DNA of 6,618 nucleotides, taken from contig JASHZU010000335.1 of NCBI GenBank assembly GCA_030042375.1, positions 1-6,618 on the forward strand, written 5' to 3'. The notes under the pieces were generated by a model that did no database searches, had not been told where the DNA came from, and saw nothing but the letters and a program-made list of their open reading frames with translations. The DNA is from Verrucomicrobiia bacterium. Lineage in GTDB: Bacteria; Verrucomicrobiota; Verrucomicrobiae; Limisphaerales; UBA11358. Position 1 is the first letter of the stretch. Each line of letters begins with the position of its first letter. Positions 1-6,618 of the stretch are shown here, one piece after another. Made by a program: the position numbers and the translations under genes.

Positions 1-1639
1 TTGAGGCCGTGTTCGTTCCGGTACGGGTCACAAAAACCGTGATAGGCGTTCCCTTCCAATAGTTGGTGACGTCACGAGGCACACGGAAATTCGCCTTCAT
101 GAAGTTCAGGACGGCGTTCGTCGGCTGGATGTTCCAGACGACATTGGTCGTAATATTGGTCGAAACCCCTGTGACAATATTAGTTATTGTCTGATCATAA
201 AAAGACGGGCCCTGGGGGCTAATGTCTGCGTCCAGAATGCGCACTTCCACCTGGCCAAAATTTGAATCAATCCGCGGCGGTGAAACGGACGTAGCGTCAC
301 CGGAGGAATCTTCGTATGGATCCCAGGTGGCATTGGTCAAAACAATTGTAAAATCGCGGTTGGGATGCGGCGTCGGACCATTGTCGATAATCGGCACATA
401 AATGGTCTTGCTCATTTCATAATCGTCAAAGACCAGAGTCCCGCTAACTGACTCATAGTCAACGCCGGCTACCGCCGGCTGGTCGCCGTTAACAATCAAG
501 TTCGTGTTGCCATCCTCAGTCGAGTAATTGACCCATATGCGGCCGGAGGAACCAGCTGTGCGGGTGATGGTCACCGGCACGCCATAGACATTGTAATAGT
601 AATAGGTGTATAAAGTGGAATCGTACTCGCCGGCATCGACTGTCCCAAGCCATCGTCGACTGGTTTCTGTCTCTGCCGTTTGGATCAAAGGCATGGGCAC
701 GGTATTCCCGTTAGGGTTCAAATTCCCGGTGTCGTCATAAAGTTCAGTGGCAAACCGGAAAACCCCGGATGATTTGTAAGCCCAAGTTAGTACAATAGGG
801 CCAACATCATCCGCCAGCGGATACATAAACGCATAAATATCGCCAAAATCAAGATAGTCGTACGGGATAGCCTTGGAATCCACAGCAATGTAATAAGTCT
901 GTCCGCCGACAGCATTGAAACGCAGGCCGCTGGGACCGCTGTAATGCTGATAATCATCGGCGTATATAGACCTGATTATCATTGGCGAGACAAGCGGCGG
1001 CACATTTGTCCATGTCCAGTCTGCGGGCGTCGAAAGTCCATAGGGGGGCGTATTGGTTTCCAAATTGAAAATCTCCTCGCCAGAATCATTCAATTGAGGA
1101 AACGGATAAAGGTCATCGTTAGCCGCGACCTGACTAAGCGTGGCCAGGCTGCTCCCGGTATAAACACCCAGGACCGTGTCCAGCGGGTCCCCCAAAAAAT
1201 CGTCCGAACTGCCAATGGTGTCCAGTTCCACTTCACCGCTCTGCGGGGCCGTCCAAACGTACCACAATGGGGCATTGGGGGTATAACCGGCAATGATCGG
1301 CGCGCCAAGATCCACAACCGCAAGACTATTATCGTTCGTCACAGAACCCCAATAGCCGGTAATTTGATAGGCGGAGCCGAAATTTGTTTGGGCCCTGCCG
1401 GCGAGGGTCAGAAGTCCGCTCAAAAGAACAAGTGCTATGATGGCAACCGCAGGAAGACGGAGGACTCTAAAAGGGAAGGCGTAATGACAAAACACAGAAA
1501 AAAAGGATTGAATGGATTTCGGTATAAACGGGCGGGTCTTCAGATTGTCGGGACTTCCGATGCGCCAGACGCGGTTATGGAAATGGCATTCTTTATCGGC
1601 CGGGATGCCTGACACTACATGGCCCCAAAAATTTTTCAT
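1..1639 (-). CDS. Gene C: secreted Calx-beta/PPC-like repeat protein, C-terminus beyond window
   Basis: The frame is open from 1639 to the left edge (546 codons visible) with no stop. Residues 1-48 are a charged, His/Cys/Trp-containing extension. Residues about 58-83 form a basic-then-hydrophobic signal peptide (core AVAIIALVLLSGLLTLAG) ending GRA before QTNF. Residues about 84-273 resemble the bacterial pre-peptidase (PPC) fold, with landmarks LWYVWTAPQSGEVELDTIGS, DTVLGVYTGSSLATL, VAANDD and GQTYYIAVDS. Residues about 345-440 are a Calx-beta domain (VPVTITRT, AGVDYESVSGTLVF, FTIVLTNAT), and a second begins near residue 508 (FMKANFRVP, ITVFVTRTGTN). Calx-beta domains often bind calcium in repeat proteins; binding here is inferred. 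The role is probably extracellular adhesion or structure; no catalytic domain is visible. Start: ATG 1639 is the first ATG after an in-frame TAA (1675-1673). GTG 1495 would give a compact normal signal peptide and is a real alternative. Neither has a Shine-Dalgarno sequence. Confidence 0.88.
   Translation of the reverse strand, partial: MKNFWGHVVSGIPADKECHFHNRVWRIGSPDNLKTRPFIPKSIQSFFSVFCHYAFPFRVLRLPAVAIIALVLLSGLLTLAGRAQTNFGSAYQITGYWGSVTNDNSLAVVDLGAPIIAGYTPNAPLWYVWTAPQSGEVELDTIGSSDDFLGDPLDTVLGVYTGSSLATLSQVAANDDLYPFPQLNDSGEEIFNLETNTPPYGLSTPADWTWTNVPPLVSPMIIRSIYADDYQHYSGPSGLRFNAVGGQTYYIAVDSKAIPYDYLDFGDIYAFMYPLADDVGPIVLTWAYKSSGVFRFATELYDDTGNLNPNGNTVPMPLIQTAETETSRRWLGTVDAGEYDSTLYTYYYYNVYGVPVTITRTAGSSGRIWVNYSTEDGNTNLIVNGDQPAVAGVDYESVSGTLVFDDYEMSKTIYVPIIDNGPTPHPNRDFTIVLTNATWDPYEDSSGDATSVSPPRIDSNFGQVEVRILDADISPQGPSFYDQTITNIVTGVSTNITTNVVWNIQPTNAVLNFMKANFRVPRDVTNYWKGTPITVFVTRTGTNTAS
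320..607 (-). other. Calx-beta domain 1 of gene C
   Basis: Residues about 345-440 show the standard Calx-beta order: a first strand VPVTITRTAG, a strand IWVNYSTEDG, the signature AVAGVDYESVSGTLVF, a strand TIYVPIIDNG and a final strand DFTIVLTNAT. The acidic residues in DGN, GVDY and FDDYE lie where the family places calcium ligands. An insertion (TNLIVNGDQP) sits before the GVDY signature. A second copy begins about 70 residues later and runs off the window at base 1. Confidence 0.8.
825..1390 (-). other. PPC-like N-terminal module of gene C, with internal insertion
   Basis: This is the first module of the mature protein. The first half (residues about 84-179) runs through GSVTNDN, LWYVWTAP, DTVLGVYTGSSL and AANDD. 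The closing half (about 236-273) has LRFNAVGG and TYYIAVDS followed by a YAF strand. This order matches the pattern usual in PPC-like modules of secreted bacterial proteins. Here the halves are separated by roughly 55 residues rich in Pro, Trp and Tyr, where the usual module has only a short loop. The assignment is by motif recognition; a profile search could move the edges. Confidence 0.6.
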
Positions 1640-1743
1640 AAACTTGCTCAAGTTATCGCGCGATGCCGCGCATTAAATTTCCTGTCTAAACTTTCTTTCT
1701 TCCAACTGCCCGCGGCCCTTTTTGCCGTTTTCCAATAAAACAT
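1640..1743 (-). promoter_or_regulatory. B-C intergenic leader with two small inverted repeats and a micro-ORF
   Basis: This 104-base gap is the only non-coding stretch in the window if C starts at ATG 1639. Read on the minus strand, it holds an inverted repeat at 1671-1658 (GCGCG, loop GCAT, CGCGC) and, three bases later, another at 1654-1641 (AACTT, loop GAGC, AAGTT; a sixth potential pair lies within the loop). The second ends one base before the ATG of C. A 6-codon reading frame (MRGIAR, 1673-1653) spans the first repeat. No convincing -35/-10 pair or Shine-Dalgarno sequence is visible. These could fold in the leader mRNA and affect translation of C, or be a protein-binding site; either is inference. 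If C starts at GTG 1495 the leader extends to 1496. Confidence 0.3.
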
Positions 1744-2082
1744 TTATTGCCCAAAGACATCCGCTGAATTCGGGCTAACGCGCACGCGATAATATCCGTG
1801 CGAGGAACTAAACGGCTCATGCAAAGTGTTGGTGATGGGCCAGCCACCTACCGGCGGAACCCTCGACGGTGAAACGAAACTCGAGACCAGTGCCCATGAT
1901 AGCATGTTCGTCGAGTAATAAACGTAATTGGTTGAACTGGGGATGGAGCACCAGGTCAACTGCACCCCGGATTTCGTTATGGTCTGCTGGAAATTGATTT
2001 CGTTGGCGATAAAGAATGGATATGGATTTTGCGCGTTGGCCACGGGCAAACCATCAACGCCATAGCCATCGGAATCCAACGG
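1744..2082 (-). other. C-terminal linker and beta module of gene B
   Basis: Residues 1064-1086 contain SPLDSDGYGVDGLPVANAQN, followed by PYPFF. This looks like a worn version of the DSDGDGxxNxxDxxPF calcium-binding linker that precedes C-terminal modules in many Verrucomicrobiota secreted proteins. Residues 1101-1166 follow with VQLTWCSIPSSTNYVYYSTN, then MLSWALVSSF, and end HGYYRVRVSP. The pattern LTW, YxxYYSTNxxxW and a terminal YYRVRV is typical of a short terminal beta-sandwich in such proteins. It could serve in secretion or surface attachment, but the sequence does not prove that. No LPXTG-like or lipoprotein signal is present. Confidence 0.55.
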
Positions 2083-5000
2083 GCTTTCGAGCAACCCGAC
2101 ATTGAACCCTTCCGTCACCCCGCCCGGATAGGCAAGGTTGGTGGAACTAAAATAGCCCACGTATTCGGGGACCCATTGCAAGTGATTCGTGTTGGAGTGG
2201 TTCAATTGGTAGGAGACCTCCTCAAGCGGGCCTCCGTTTACATTGGAAGAAGCCACGGCATCGGCGTAATAAATAACCAAATTCGTGTTAAACAACAGCG
2301 AAGGAATATTGGCGGTGCCTTCGCCATTGGCGTAACTGGCGTAGTGGTTCAAAATCAGACGGTCCACATAGATGGCATTGGTGGCCCCGTTCGTGGCCGT
2401 GCCCGTGAAGTAAAGCTGGCTGTTTTGCCCAAGCGCATCCAGGCTCAACTGGCCGATAGCGACATTGTTGGTATAGTAACCGTTGGTAGACGCGCCGTAA
2501 TCGCGGCCTGCCCAAATGTTGGTGACTGCTTTGTTGGGAGGAGGCGATTGGATATAGATCGTCGTGCCCAACAAATTATTGGATGGATCCGTGCTGGCCG
2601 GAAGCATTGGCAGGACCAGGCCCAGGCCGTCGAAACCGGTCCCATTGGTGTCATCAACGGTCCAGATGTTCCCATTGGTCACATCGTAATCGGAAATAGA
2701 ATTAGTGATGTTCAAGGTCAAACCACGCCCGGCTTGCAAGAGAAGGTTGCTGGTCAATAAACTGCCGGCATTAATCGAAATGTCCCCGCCGGCGTACAGG
2801 ACGCCATTGGTCATCGTCGTCGTCAGTGACGTCAACAGGAACGACCCGGGGCCATTCGTAATGAACCCGCCATTCACAAAATTGTCCACCCACACGATTG
2901 AGCCAAAGTCTGAAAAGACACCGCTGTTAACTATCGTATTCAGAGGAACGGTTGTGACCGTAAGATTCGTTGTTGCCGGCATGGCGTTGGAGCCGCCGGA
3001 AAGTTCCGGGCTGTTCCAGGCCAGGTTGGTTGCAGTAACTGATACAGGAATAACATTTCCCACCGGGCCCGCATCAATGGACGTGACGGTGAAGGTGTGA
3101 TTGGTTAGCTTGCCCGCTGTGACAAAGCCGTTTGCGTACGCCTTGTTTGTACTATAAACCTTCCCCGCCCCGGTGCCATAGTTAATGGCAGCAATCAGAT
3201 TGGTCAAGGAGGCGTCAAAACTGGCCCCAATGAACACGACATAAGGCGGCGATTTGCTGGTGATGGAGTTGGTGAATGTATACGTCTGTGTGCCAATGGT
3301 AACCGTGCTCTTTTTAGCCACGTTGGAGCCGTTGCCTTCTGCCAGGGTAGCGGTGGCCGAAGTAGCCGGAGCGCCGGGCGTGACCGTATTTGTGGGCATA
3401 CTGCTAAGAATATCGGAGGCAGCGGGCATAATAATGGCGCCGTTATTGGTCAGCCATAGCAAATTCGGGAACGAACCCAGCCAGTTCCATGTGCTACTGC
3501 TTGCGTTTGCCAGGTTCAGTTCTCCCACCGGGGAAGCGGCTCCTACACCGATCAAATTTGTCGTCAAATTCAGGCTTTGGGCGCTGATGAACAGCGAGCC
3601 GTAAATATTCAACTCGTCACTGATGTTAACATTATTTGTGGCATTGACCGTTAAGTTGCGCACCTGTGGCCCGGTGAGCGGATCCAAGTCGCTGAAAACC
3701 AGGACGGTCCGCCAGTCGTTCGTCACCAAAACTGCATTTGTTCCTACAAAATTGGTTTCCGTGGCCAGCCACCGGGTGCTCCATGCCTCAATGGTTCCTG
3801 TCCAATCCGGTATCTGTGAATCCAAAACATTGCTGATGTTTATCGAGCCGTTGGTTGCGCCCAGGTTTAAATCGCTAAAGAGGGACTGAACCTGTGACCC
3901 GCCATTATCATCAAATTGATTGGGCGCGTTGATCGACAAATAATTGGCCCCGCTAATCTGGGCAAAGCTCAGGTTCAGTTCGCTGCTGGCATTAACCACA
4001 ACCCTGCTGGTCAGGTCCGTGATGGAGCCGCTGGGATTTACTCCACTTGGGTTGGTTTGAATCAGGGATTCGCTGAGAAAATCGCCGTAAACATACGTAT
4101 TGTTTGTAATTCCGCCCGGCGGAAAATCCGGCAATCCCGGCGGTGATGGTGTGGCAGTAATCAACGGCGTGGCGCTTTCTGTTAGAGTGAAGTTATCCGG
4201 ATAGCCGAAAGGGCCCAGGGGCACATTGGTAACGGCCCCGGCAAGATAATCGTCATTCAGATAAAGATAATTGGTGAGATATTGGCCGGTAGCGTAGTTC
4301 AAATAGGTGCCTGTCCATCCAACGGCCACTTCACCACTGCCCGTAATCGTAGCCGGCGTTCCAAACCAGACGCTGTAAGTCACATTTGAACCACTAATGT
4401 CCTCGACGAAAGCCGACCGGTTAACCAGTCCAGCCTGCGCATTGTATGGGGTCGAAGGCTCTATCTGGAATCCTAGCGGGAAAAGCGGGAAATCCGCGGA
4501 TAATGCGCTAACCTCTGTCAAGTCCGCCTGAGGGTCCCATATATTGGTGTAAACACCGGATTCTCCCGTTCCGGTAAAAGGCGCATTGCCTTCCAGATTT
4601 AATCCCTCAAGCTCTTCCGCATTCTCCATCGTGAGCACAGAGCGGCTTAAATTCACGTTCTGCCCGTTCAAAGTCAATTGTCCGTCAATCCCGACTTCAA
4701 TCGTTCCCGGAACAATGATATTGGTGGCCGATACGATGCATCCCCCAATGCTGGTCGGAAAGAAAAAATCCTCAACTCCACCGAGCCCATTGGGTTCCTG
4801 GATGACATTGTTACCGGTAAGGATGGAATCGCAGTACACGTCTCCCGGACTGTAGAACGTTCCCGCCATCGTGTTCCCACTATTCTGCTGCAGGTCGAAC
4901 TCAAAGCCGACACCAGAAGTAAGCGTATCTAAAGATATTACGTCTTCTTCGGAAACAATAATCGGCGCATTAACAATCAATTGCCCGTTATTGGTATAGT

Positions 5001-5271
5001 AGAGCGTTCCCCACCACGGCTCGCTAAATATGATTTGGTTGTTGACGAACGTTTCATACGAAACGCTAAAAATATTTTCGTTATCAAAACCCGTGTCATT
5101 AATTTGCGGCGGCGTTGGCGGGCCGGGGACGGAATAATATTCGTTTTGATTATTGACGTAGGTCTGCGCCAAAACTGCCTGGACAAAAACAAGGCCCATG
5201 AAAATGCCCGCCAGGATCCGTTGGAAACGGCTGAAACCGCAAATAGATGATTGGAAAAAGGTTGGCTTCAT
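1744..5271 (-). CDS. Gene B: large secreted Asn/Thr-rich beta-solenoid-like surface protein
   Basis: Complete gene, 1175 residues, ATG at 5271 and TAA at 1746-1744. Residues 1-35 are a signal peptide: basic start, hydrophobic core LAGIFMGLVFVQAV, cleavage after VLA. The mature chain is rich in Asn, Thr, Ser and Gly and poor in Lys and Cys (C147, C178 and C1108 only). Residues 36-640 match no domain I can name. Stretches at about 539-590 and 825-860 (LTVNATNNVNISDELNIYG; GGDISINAGSLLTSNLLLQA) have the alternating pattern of right-handed beta-solenoids such as filamentous haemagglutinin-type adhesins. Residues about 640-762 resemble a phage structural module. Residues 1064-1086 are a degenerate DSDGxG-like linker, and 1101-1166 a short C-terminal beta module. 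The gene starts 3 bases after the stop of A without a Shine-Dalgarno sequence, suggesting coupled translation. Role unknown; most likely an extracellular filament, matrix or adhesion protein. Confidence 0.9.
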   Translation of the reverse strand: MKPTFFQSSICGFSRFQRILAGIFMGLVFVQAVLAQTYVNNQNEYYSVPGPPTPPQINDTGFDNENIFSVSYETFVNNQIIFSEPWWGTLYYTNNGQLIVNAPIIVSEEDVISLDTLTSGVGFEFDLQQNSGNTMAGTFYSPGDVYCDSILTGNNVIQEPNGLGGVEDFFFPTSIGGCIVSATNIIVPGTIEVGIDGQLTLNGQNVNLSRSVLTMENAEELEGLNLEGNAPFTGTGESGVYTNIWDPQADLTEVSALSADFPLFPLGFQIEPSTPYNAQAGLVNRSAFVEDISGSNVTYSVWFGTPATITGSGEVAVGWTGTYLNYATGQYLTNYLYLNDDYLAGAVTNVPLGPFGYPDNFTLTESATPLITATPSPPGLPDFPPGGITNNTYVYGDFLSESLIQTNPSGVNPSGSITDLTSRVVVNASSELNLSFAQISGANYLSINAPNQFDDNGGSQVQSLFSDLNLGATNGSINISNVLDSQIPDWTGTIEAWSTRWLATETNFVGTNAVLVTNDWRTVLVFSDLDPLTGPQVRNLTVNATNNVNISDELNIYGSLFISAQSLNLTTNLIGVGAASPVGELNLANASSSTWNWLGSFPNLLWLTNNGAIIMPAASDILSSMPTNTVTPGAPATSATATLAEGNGSNVAKKSTVTIGTQTYTFTNSITSKSPPYVVFIGASFDASLTNLIAAINYGTGAGKVYSTNKAYANGFVTAGKLTNHTFTVTSIDAGPVGNVIPVSVTATNLAWNSPELSGGSNAMPATTNLTVTTVPLNTIVNSGVFSDFGSIVWVDNFVNGGFITNGPGSFLLTSLTTTMTNGVLYAGGDISINAGSLLTSNLLLQAGRGLTLNITNSISDYDVTNGNIWTVDDTNGTGFDGLGLVLPMLPASTDPSNNLLGTTIYIQSPPPNKAVTNIWAGRDYGASTNGYYTNNVAIGQLSLDALGQNSQLYFTGTATNGATNAIYVDRLILNHYASYANGEGTANIPSLLFNTNLVIYYADAVASSNVNGGPLEEVSYQLNHSNTNHLQWVPEYVGYFSSTNLAYPGGVTEGFNVGLLESPLDSDGYGVDGLPVANAQNPYPFFIANEINFQQTITKSGVQLTWCSIPSSTNYVYYSTNMLSWALVSSFVSPSRVPPVGGWPITNTLHEPFSSSHGYYRVRVSPNSADVFGQ
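2986..3354 (-). other. Phage-structural-protein-like module inside gene B
   Basis: Residues about 640-762 of B read ATLAEGNGSNVAKKSTVTIG, then QTYTFTNSI, VVFIGASFDASLTNLIAAIN, GTGAGKVYSTN, FTVTSIDAGPVGNVIPVSV and a closing WNSPELSGG. The order TVTIG-x-YTF, then IGA-x-x-x-x-SLxNLxAAIN, then GAG-x-x-YS, then a strand ending AGxxGN, then W-x-x-x-x-LxGG is one I recognise from small beta domains in phage virion or tail-associated proteins. It contrasts with its flanks: it has a predicted short helix (ASLTNLIAAIN), most of the Lys residues of B, and no solenoid rhythm. It probably forms an independent folded insertion projecting from the solenoid. Recognition is from memory. Confidence 0.6.
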
Positions 5272-5274
5272 GCG

Positions 5275-6618
5275 CTATTGAATCGTGATGGTATAGGGCA
5301 CTGTGAAGGTATTCGCCGGGAACGATGAGTCAGTAAGCTGAATCTCTATATCATAAATACCGTTGGTATTGCCGTTAGGCGTACCCTCAAGCACGCCATT
5401 GAATAAACCCAAACCGTACGGCAACGACGAATTTGTCGTCAGGGTAAATGTATAAGGCCCCGTGCCTCCGGTGGCGCCAAAGGTAACAGCAGCATAGGGC
5501 ACACCGTTCGTGCCATTGGGCAGGCTGGTTGGTGAAATTGAAATAATCATCTGGCTCTCATACTGCTGAAGGCCGGAAATCGTTGGATAAACGACAGGCT
5601 GATTGGTGGTGCCGTCAAATGACGCCCACAAAAGACCAGGAATGCCCGTGGCCTGGTTGACTTCGCTATCCGGGCCAATCAACAATGAATTTGTATCCAG
5701 GAACGGCCCATTCCACCATACGGTTCCAATTTCGTTGAAATCAAATATGGTTTGCCCGTCAATCACGCCCGGGCCAGCCTGGCCGGCAAAGACCTGTCCC
5801 TCTTCAAAATTGATATTACGGGTCACTGTGCCAACAAAATCGTCTGCCGCCACCTGGGAATCCGCCCCCGTAAGCAAATAATCCGGTGCCGTTAGGATTC
5901 GCTGGAATGTTTGTATTCCTCCAATCGTTTGATTGGTCGAATTATACCAGGTCATTGAATATGAGTTGGTAATCGGGGTCCAGAAGGTATCATCCAGCGG
6001 ATCCACATCGGTATCTTTCACACGCACATACTGAATATGCTGGACGCCCTCGAAATAATTCGGGGTAGGAGGTTCAAGGGTACAAGGATAATACAACAGG
6101 TAGCTGTTGGTGGAGGAAGTGATAACAATTTCAGAACCGACAAATCCCAGCCCGTTCGTCGTCGCTGTGTTGGTCGTTTGAGTAATAATATTGGTAACAG
6201 TCCCCGTAAAAATATTGGTGAGACCGTCAAGCGCTCCAATAATATCAAAACCGCATGAGCCGGGCGGAATAGTATAATAATCGCCCGAGATCACATTTGT
6301 CAGGATGATTTTCTTGTTGGTATAGTTCGTGACAAATCCACTGCCCGCGGGAGCACCAATCGACGTGCCCAGGCTAATTGTTTGCTGAATCGCTGCAGTA
6401 TTCGTGTATTCATGCAAAATCACGACATTGTCAAAGGAATAAACATAATGGGTTATAATAAAATAGTTCCAGCGATTCGTCTTAATCACGAGCGTTGGCG
6501 GCTGGTCTGACGATGCTCCCAAATAATTCGTGAAATAGGAGGTGACGACAGGATTGGAACCTGCGGTATAGTAGTTGGTAAGAAGGGTGGCCACTACGTT
6601 CGGAAACTGCGCTTCAAC
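5275..6618 (-). CDS. Gene A: C-terminal part of a large secreted protein with terminal He_PIG Ig domain
   Basis: The frame is open from the right edge (447 codons before TAG at 5277-5275), so the true start lies outside. The GTG at 6594 is internal: no signal peptide follows it and coding continues upstream (VEAQFPNV). Residues 1-190 (numbered from the edge) are Asn/Thr/Tyr-rich, with a pattern NYTNKKIILTNVISGDYYTI then PPGSCGFDII. Residues about 190-345 have a distinctive uncharacterised core: VQHIQYVRVKDTD, TFQRILTAPDYLL, GPGVIDGQTIFDFNEIG and LLWASFDGTTNQPVVYP. Residues 357-447 are a putative Ig (He_PIG) domain: ISPTSLPNGTNGVPY, GATGGTGPYTFTL, LPYGLGLFNGVLEGTP, then IYDIEIQLTDS and YTITIQ at the very end. 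He_PIG domains are found in adhesive and extracellular proteins. No catalytic motif is seen. Lies 3 bases upstream of B. Confidence 0.88.
   Translation of the reverse strand, partial: VEAQFPNVVATLLTNYYTAGSNPVVTSYFTNYLGASSDQPPTLVIKTNRWNYFIITHYVYSFDNVVILHEYTNTAAIQQTISLGTSIGAPAGSGFVTNYTNKKIILTNVISGDYYTIPPGSCGFDIIGALDGLTNIFTGTVTNIITQTTNTATTNGLGFVGSEIVITSSTNSYLLYYPCTLEPPTPNYFEGVQHIQYVRVKDTDVDPLDDTFWTPITNSYSMTWYNSTNQTIGGIQTFQRILTAPDYLLTGADSQVAADDFVGTVTRNINFEEGQVFAGQAGPGVIDGQTIFDFNEIGTVWWNGPFLDTNSLLIGPDSEVNQATGIPGLLWASFDGTTNQPVVYPTISGLQQYESQMIISISPTSLPNGTNGVPYAAVTFGATGGTGPYTFTLTTNSSLPYGLGLFNGVLEGTPNGNTNGIYDIEIQLTDSSFPANTFTVPYTITIQ
5278..5550 (-). other. He_PIG-type Ig domain at the C-terminus of gene A
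   Basis: The last 91 residues show the family order: a first strand ISISPTSLP, a turn NGTNGVPYAAVTF, the GATGGTGPYTFTL core, the hallmark LPYGLGLFNGVLEGTPNGNT, and the final strands YDIEIQLTDS and TVPYTITIQ. It is complete and ends exactly at the stop codon, so gene A ends on a domain boundary and carries no extra sorting tail. Confidence 0.85.

Noticed and set aside
944..1612. 222-codon open frame on the plus strand
   Set aside because: Antisense to the PPC-like region and signal peptide of gene C; the product is Arg/Lys-rich with no recognisable domain.
1713..1727. Possible hairpin CGGC/GCCG with a T-rich loop, as a terminator after gene B
   Set aside because: The stem is only 4 bp, and on the minus strand no T-tract follows it; the TTTT run lies on the side that would serve a plus-strand transcript, where there is no gene.
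2029..2760. 243-codon open frame on the plus strand
   Set aside because: It lies wholly antisense to gene B, which has a signal peptide and coherent domains; the plus-strand product (many Arg, Gly and Ile residues, no domain) is what a Thr-Asn-rich gene gives when read backwards.
2705..4146. Chain of plus-strand frames of 76-131 codons
   Set aside because: All are antisense to the middle of gene B, have no recognisable motifs or translation signals, and follow from the codon bias of B.
6594..6618. GTG at 6594 as the start of gene A
   Set aside because: The same frame stays open to the window edge, no signal peptide follows the GTG, and the style of the upstream residues matches the rest of the protein.
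1..6618. tRNA, rRNA, CRISPR array or insertion sequence
   Set aside because: Coding covers all but about 107 bases, no regularly spaced repeats or terminal inverted repeats were seen, and the repetition at DNA level comes from Thr-Asn codons.

Overview
The window carries three large protein genes, all on the minus strand, and almost nothing else. In transcription order (right to left) they are gene A (6618 to 5275, 5' end outside the window), gene B (5271 to 1744, complete, 1175 residues) and gene C (1639 to 1, 3' end outside the window). None encodes a recognisable enzyme. All look like secreted or surface-exposed beta-rich proteins with many Asn-Thr pairs. B and C have signal peptides; the N-terminus of A is not visible.

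The style suggests a Verrucomicrobiota bacterium, probably of the Pedosphaera/Limisphaerales type. The reasons are the Thr-Asn-rich secreted proteins, the PPC-like N-terminal module and Calx-beta repeats in C, the He_PIG-type Ig domain closing A, the degenerate DSDGxG-like linker plus short C-terminal beta domain in B, and the lack of Shine-Dalgarno sequences. This placement rests on remembered family patterns, not on a search.

Layout: 1-1639 is gene C (signal peptide, PPC-like region with an insertion, one full Calx-beta domain and the start of another). 1640-1743 is a 104-base gap with two small inverted repeats and a 6-codon micro-ORF just before C. 1744-5271 is gene B, a long filament-like protein with beta-solenoid-like stretches and, in its middle, a module resembling one known from phage structural proteins. 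5272-5274 is a 3-base gap. 5275-6618 is the C-terminal part of gene A.

A and B are almost certainly co-transcribed; C may share the transcript or have its own promoter in the 104-base gap. The likely reading is an extracellular multi-protein assembly or adhesion system whose function is unknown. No RNA genes, CRISPR arrays, insertion sequences or plus-strand genes are supported; long plus-strand reading frames are shadows of the three genes.
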